A stretch of DNA of 64,000 nucleotides from Ipomoea triloba (lineage: Eukaryota > Streptophyta > Magnoliopsida > Solanales > Convolvulaceae): positions 24,198,954 to 24,262,953 of the forward strand of contig NC_044920.1 of the NCBI RefSeq assembly GCF_003576645.1, given 5' to 3'. Shown here piece by piece: positions 58,161 to 64,000 of this stretch (the first letter of the stretch is position 1; each line of letters begins with the position of its first letter). The notes under the pieces are model-generated. The model had not been told where the DNA came from. It saw only the letters and a list, made by a program, of their open reading frames with translations, and made no database searches. Made by a program: the position numbers and the translations under genes.

Positions 58161-61100
58161 AGCTCTCAATCCATCTCCTTTATTGATTATTCTTGAGTAA
58201 TAACTTAGAGAGAAGGGAGAGCTTGGTTTCTAAGATGTTCCTAGAGAGAGGAGGAGATAAAAAGGAAAAAAGCCCTTAACCAAAGGGTCCAATGCCCTTT
58301 TTATAGGCCTAGATGTTGACCTATTGATTTTGACCTTGACCCGAATTGTTTGACCACGATCCGACTGCACAAACGGGTACATGGACGTATATAGGGAAGG
58401 TACAACTGGGGTATATTCCCTATCAAGTAGCCCCCCAGCCCGAGTCCTGACGTCGAGCTAATGAGGAAGGGTTCGGGCTGAAAAATCTGACTGAACAGTC
58501 TTTGGCTCGCACCGGTTGCCTCGTTAAAAACCTTATGCTAAAACAACCCAGTGGGAAAAAAAATCTCAGCCAAGGAAAAAAGAGCGCAACCTTAAGCGCC
58601 AATGAGGAAGTGTTTGGGCAGAAAAAACTTATCGTATAATCTGCGACTTGCGTTGGTCGTCTCGTTAAAACCTAGGCCAAGAAAAAACCCAGTGGGAAAA
58701 AATCTTAGCTAAGGAAAAAGGAGCACAACCTTAAGCAAAGTATTTTGGACAGTAAGGGTCGCTCGAACTCTACCGATCGAGCGATCGGGTTCGAGACACG
58801 ACCAAAGGTCAAATTCCACCGATCTAGGGATCGAGGTTATTCGCGGTCCAGGGACCTATATTGATCTTACCGATCATAGGTGCGGATACTTTTCCCAATG
58901 CCCTTTACTCGGGCCAACTAGTCGCAGGTGGTTTGAGCTCGGTCAAGCCTTGATCTGGATTACGTGGTCACAAGATCGATCTTGACCGATCGCGCTCGGT
59001 TTATTTTTATTGCCACGTTAATCATTATGGCTGATTTTCAAAAACCGAAATCACTTTTAACGGGGTGATTTCCATTTTTGGCGCTCGGTTCACGAACCGA
59101 AAGTCCCGAGTGGATGGACGCTTAGAAATCAAAAGTCTGATGAGACCGGGAAGGTTATTTATGCTCGGAAGTTGCTTCGATGAGCTCCGTAGGTTGAGGG
59201 AGTTGCCCTACAATCCTACTAGCAGCCCCCCCCCCCTTTCCTATGTTTCACGAATCGCCAACATAAGGGAGTAGGTATGATGGCATCCCGAATTCGTTTT
59301 CAATTTTGACAGTGGTCGGGAAGTAGCTCGAAAGATCTAATGTTTTTTTTGTTTTGTTTTTGTTTTTTTTTAATCTTTTATCTTTGGCTCGACGAACAGA
59401 ATATGATCTTTTTGATCAAATGCCTTTTCGGCCTTTGGCTCGGTGACCGGAATATGATCTTTTCGATCTGATGACTTTCGGCCTTCGGCTCGAATGACTG
59501 GAATATGATATTTTCGATTCGATGCCTTTTCGGCCTTCGGCTCGGGTGACCGGAATATGATCTTTTCGATCTAATACCTTCTCGGCCTTCGGTTCGGGTG
59601 ACCTGAATGGTGCCGAGGTTTTTCCCGGTCTTAAAGATGCCGATGGCGGTAGTATCAACCTAACCAGGCTTCGTACACGATTAACCTGCATACATGTATC
59701 ACATTTTACATAACAAATTAAATTAGAAGTTACCTAGTCGAGGGCATTATCCCTGCCGGTTCGGGGGCCGTAGTAGTTTTTTTTTTTTTCGACTTTTTGG
59801 TCGTAACCGATCTTTAACGATCGTGAATGGGCACCTTATCCCAACGCCCTATAAGTGGGCACCTTACTCCAGTAGCCGGAGTTTTTAACCGGCCAAAAAT
59901 TGTCTACTTTGTATGACTTATGCCGATATTTCATCGCGGACTTATAATGTCGGTGTTGGAAGGATCGACCTAACCGGTTTTAGGGTGCCGGTGGTGGAAA
60001 TACCAACCTAAGACTTTTTACATTTAATTTTTACTATTACAATTTTCTAAAGTATAAGCCTATAATTTTGCACATATTACAGTATTAAGCTATACATTCT
60101 AAAACTATGCTAATAATAATTTTACAATTTTGGAGGCTTCGAATATTTAACTCGATGGTGCCTGGAGATTTTACGATCACCTTATCCCTTCAACGAGCAT
60201 TTATCACCTTGGGAGATTATGCATTCGCCCAACCATGAAGTTGGTTGGCTAACGAAACAGTCACCGGTGCATGGCTGACCATTAATATGCAAACTGCGAG
60301 CCTGGGAAATCGACCCTGAGAAAGACAGGACTTCGAACCTGGTGTTTGAATGTATAAAACACAGATGGTTCGTTGATGCCCATTATCTTGGGGTCGGCTA
60401 TGGGCTTGATCTCAGCCACGGGTGAATGCTTTTGTTCGTTCGAGAAACGAAACGAGGGATTCGGATTCACTCGATCTGGCAGATGACTGGTGCTGCCCTC
60501 TTGTAATGAACCCGGGAGGACCCTCCTACGAATGTGCGTATGTATGCTTCGACACTTTGGTGACACTCATTGTTTTCTGGATGCAATATAAATCAACGTA
60601 GATGGAGTTTAAGTCGGGCGGAGACGATCGATAACGGTGCCTGCCACCCGACAGCCCGGGGAGCTCTGGGAAAGCTTACTCAGATAAGTGAGTAGGATAA
60701 TATGGTCCTTAGACCTTCAGGATCACTTGTGAAGACTAATGCAATCGCAATATCTCTATGGAGGCATGCTGTCGTCAGGACTCGATGGTACTGCTGGACA
60801 CGATAATGCCATGCATGTTCCTTCACTTCAGAGTCCCACAAATCAATGTAAACTAACCGAGTTCTCGTCCACTGAGGAATTTCGAACACCAGCTTGGGGA
60901 ATACGTGGACATAGTCTTCTTGTTCAAGAACGGTATGAAACCAAATCCCGACCACTTGATCGGAGAAGGTCAGGGCTGACGAAGGGCTTAGAGAACAACA
61001 GGGTCGAAGAACTCATGAGATAGATTCAAAACCATAAGTTAGGTTCATAACCCGATCACCCTACAACTTGCGTGCCTTGCAAAGTTGACTGGCTGCCCTT

Positions 61101-61260
61101 GTCGCATTGATGGAGAATGATAGTTGTTACAATCTCGTATCGGCGAGCCCGGGGATACGCTCTGCTTAGGCTCGTTGTTGCGAATTCGCTTATGCATGCG
61201 CGGCGCTCCTCCAAGGCGACGCGTTGTTCGTTTAATAAATGTCAATCCACACACACTTCT
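58160..61260. mobile_element. LTR-retrotransposon-like non-coding block
   Basis: Much richer in GC than its surroundings and without long frames. Near 58550 and 58690 the phrase acccagtgggaaaaaa recurs after cctcgttaaaa, as in the non-coding parts of some large plant LTR elements. A minisatellite lies at 59400-59600. No LTR pair, coding domain or TSD was found, so class and borders are open. Confidence 0.35.
59400..59600. repeat. ~60-bp minisatellite, about four copies
   Basis: Units contain gaatatgatcttttcgatct and cggccttcggctcgg; spacing is about 57-62 bp. Confidence 0.85.
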
Positions 61261-61777
61261 GGGTGATAGTGGCGGACAAAAGCAAGTGGGAGTAAACTGA
61301 GATATTAGTAAACTGAGATATTAAATAACTGACCCTATTTAAAAAAAACATAGATATATTTTCATTTCTAGGAAAGTGGGTATTACACATGTTCTAAATA
61401 TTAATAAATTTATAGAATAGGAATAGTAGATTTAAAATTTGATCTGAATCACAAATCAATCTATACTATAAATTAATAAACTCACTATAATTATAGAAAT
61501 GTAAAAGAATCACATAGTTAAAACTCAAAAATACAATTAGAAATATAAATAAATTTCATACATTATAATTTGAATACTATATAATATTTCTAAATTCATC
61601 TTCTAAAGAGTAGGTAGGAAAAATTAAATTTCATAAGTTATAATTTTAATACTATATAATATCCCTATATTCGTCTTGGGAGGAAAAATTTAAAGTAATT
61701 TAAATTAAAGTATAAAAATAAATATATATGCAACCATGGAAGTTTGAAAATTTTAAAGTATAAAAATAAATAAATAA

Positions 61778-61835
<58 letters not shown>

Positions 61836-62030
61836 GCAGCCATGGGAGTTCGGAAAATTTAAAGTATAAAAAATATGCTTTCGTCAAAGTTTACCCCTTG
61901 ACCTCTATATTTTATTAATATTTAAGTCCAACCAACTAAGCTAAATCAAATTCATTTGATTTATATGCACATCAAATACTAATACCTAAAATCTACAGTA
62001 AGTATGTATATATATATACATATATATAGT
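61261..62030. other. AT-rich DNA with (TA)n(CA)n microsatellite
   Basis: The microsatellite covers about 61785-61836. The phrase aagtataaaaataaat and following ggagttcggaaaattt-like text is repeated on both sides of it. No gene. Confidence 0.7.
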
Positions 62031-62036
62031 CATGAT

Positions 62037-62202
62037 CAGGTGTGGCCGTGCTCTCCCGTACGGCCGTGCAGTTCACACCACTCAATGTTACGAAATACAC
62101 CACTCAATGTTAAGAAACACACCACACAAATATGCACTGTGGTGTGTTTCTTAACATTGAGTGGTGATCGCACGGCCGCACGGGAGAGCACGGCCACACC
62201 TG
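62037..62202. mobile_element. Foldback MITE
   Basis: The two halves are near-perfect reverse complements: caggtgtggccgtgctctcc at the left end and ggagagcacggccacacctg at the right, with inner arms caccactcaatgttaagaaa and its complement. It forms one long hairpin with a small loop near 62130. AT-rich flanks hide any TSD. Confidence 0.75.
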
Positions 62203-62638
62203 AAATTATATATATATATATATATATATATAAAGTGGTGGACTAGGGTGGTGGGCCCTGGGCGAGGGCCCAGCTCGCCCTTACCTAGGGGCCGGGCCTA
62301 CAGACGACAGTGCAACCAACATATTGCTTTCAAATTTATACACTGCAGCAGGAAGATAGGATGCTGTCAAAGAAATGAGGAGAAAGATAAAAGGGTTGAT
62401 GCTTGAAAAAGAACCTGGTTTAAGTTAGTTAGAGCATCTACATCAGGGGATATTTTGGGGATTATGTCAGAAATAATGCCATGTTGGCTGGAGAGAGAGG
62501 AAGAGAGAGAGTGAAAAGGGTCCTCCTGCAAAAACGAAATATTGGAACAGTAATTTACTGTGTTAAAATCGAAGAAGAGAGGTAGCTATGCGCATTCTGC
62601 GTATAGCTGGGCGCCCATGCGGGCGCATCAGGCGACAA

Positions 62639-62672
<34 letters not shown>

Positions 62673-64000
62673 GATTTGTTGTTTTTTTTTTCTATCCTCC
62701 CACTTTCTCTTTCCTAATCACACTTACAAAAACTCCTCAATTACCGTGAAATAACCCCATTGATAAGGAGGCTCTTAGAGGCAGTGAACAACAAGATACA
62801 TGTGTTTTCTTTTGGCGATCATTCACACCTGCAAAATGGGAAGCGCAACGGAAGGCATATACAAATCATTGATTTAAAAAGAACTAAAAATAACACCTTA
62901 ACAACTACTCCGTATGATTTTACCCGTGCGGAGTGATGAGAAACTGTCACGGCGATTGGTTTTTTTTTTTTTTTTTTTTTATAGTACTATTGACTCTGTT
63001 ACAATGTAGTATATGTTCATAGATGTTCGAATCCACCCCCTCCCATGTGAAGTGCAACTGGGTGCCACTAGACCACAACGTCTTTGGTAGCAATTGGGTT
63101 ATCGATTGTCAAATTATACCGTGGACCATGGTCCAAAACGACAATCATTATTATGTGGACTATAGTTGTGTGGACCATACTATCAAATAATGTGCATTTA
63201 GTATATTAAAAATGTACGTTCTGTTATGGTCCACACAATAATTTGCCCCAAAACCGTGTCTTTCTTTTAATGAAAAAAGAAAGGCACCCGTTCCGCATAA
63301 GTGGCTCTACTTGTATAATATATAATATATTCAATTTTATTTATTTTGTAGATTCGGGGCTGAAATTAATTAGAAAGGGGACATATATGTAATTTTGCTC
63401 TCTGTGTGTGCATCTTTAGAATTTAGAATCCCATGTATTTTGCGTTATTTCCTTATGGGTGGTAATATAGCCGGATTTGAGGTCTGATTATGAATGTTAG
63501 ATTTTTGTTTACTAAGAATGTTATATTCCCGTGTTTGATTAAAACTAAGTGTATATTATAAACATGTTTAGTTTATGAGTTATCTTTTATGTTATACTCT
63601 TTTTTTTTTTTTTTTTTTTTTNTTTTTTTTTTTTTTTTTTTTTTGTACTTTTGATACCTTTAACATATGTTTATATACTCTGTATTTTATAACTTCAAGA
63701 TTAAAATAAATAAATGAAATGTTACAAACACACACATATAATGTACGTGCATGATTTTAAAAATAATTAACTAAGAATTTGAACTTGAGAAAGAAAAGTA
63801 CTTTATAAGCTAACATGACATATAAAAAATAAAATAATTAAATATATTATATATAATAACACAACATAAAATATATATTTCATAATAATTATAATTAAAT
63901 TCTAAAAAGTAGTAATTAGGTTGCAATCTTAGAGCATAGAGTATTTAACTTTTATAAGTGTTATTCCAAAAAAAAAAAAAAAAAAAAAAAAACTTTTATA
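62203..64000. other. Non-coding DNA with homopolymers
   Basis: Contains (TA)n at 62208-62232, poly-T at 62640-62667 and 62960-62980, a T run with an N at 63600-63643, and an A run at 63968-63991. The stretch 63110-63245 has tggtccacac words in both directions, as a small MITE would. No gene seen. Confidence 0.5.

Noticed and set aside
61785..61836. Alternating TA/CA tract as a regulatory or origin element
   Set aside because: An ordinary microsatellite; nothing else nearby supports a function.

Overview
The window is nuclear DNA from a flowering plant, probably a eudicot. It is AT-rich, has spliced genes with GT/AG introns and TATA boxes, and is dominated by nested plant transposons: copia and Athila-type LTR elements, Helitrons, a Pack-MULE, and Stowaway and foldback MITEs. 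I cannot name the species. Single Ns at 12566, 34774, 37223, 52891 and 63622 mark unresolved joins, all at repeats, homopolymers or retroelement junctions.

Layout. (1) 541-3215 and 17748-21083 are the arms of a large inverted duplication. The left arm holds an apparently intact F-box gene (minus strand). The right arm holds its copy, broken by a 55-bp deletion. Each arm also carries a Helitron 3' end with its hairpin. (2) Between the arms lie Helitron-derived AT-rich DNA, a decayed copia element (5955-10319, identical 124-bp LTRs), a tandem array of ~251-bp Helitron 5' ends, and, inserted in that array, a gag-only LTR element (11885-16061, identical 414-bp LTRs, TSD CATAC). (3) 21-29.7 kb holds small repeats, a Pack-MULE carrying a RING-H2 fragment (25190-26210, 9-bp TSD), a B3-domain gene or pseudogene, and an array of short hairpins. 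(4) 29764-38048 is an Athila-type Ty3 element (TSD TATGG) with pol and a separate 3' gene that has its own TATA box and intron. (5) 38-49.4 kb holds copia debris, a CACTA-like element with gene fragments, a solo LTR (TSD CCTAC), and a copia-derived element (44594-49243, TSD ACCAC) whose 3' LTR carries a Stowaway MITE. (6) 50-55.3 kb holds an acidic-protein ORF and a small two-exon gene whose intron contains a large inverted repeat. (7) 55.3-64 kb is mostly non-coding: a Nup58-like fragment, an LTR-like non-coding block with a minisatellite, a foldback MITE and microsatellites.

How it fits together. Likely host genes are few: the F-box gene at 1026-2485, the small gene starting at 55128, possibly the B3 gene and the acidic ORF. 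Nearly everything else is mobile DNA. The points most worth a second look are the internal promoter and spliced gene of the Athila element with its co-varying palindromes, the repeated A-B-A-B-C-B-C stair-step duplications, the 51-55 kb palindrome, the gag-only element with perfect LTRs, and the F-box inverted duplication bounded inside a Helitron. All calls come from reading the sequence by eye; no searches were run.
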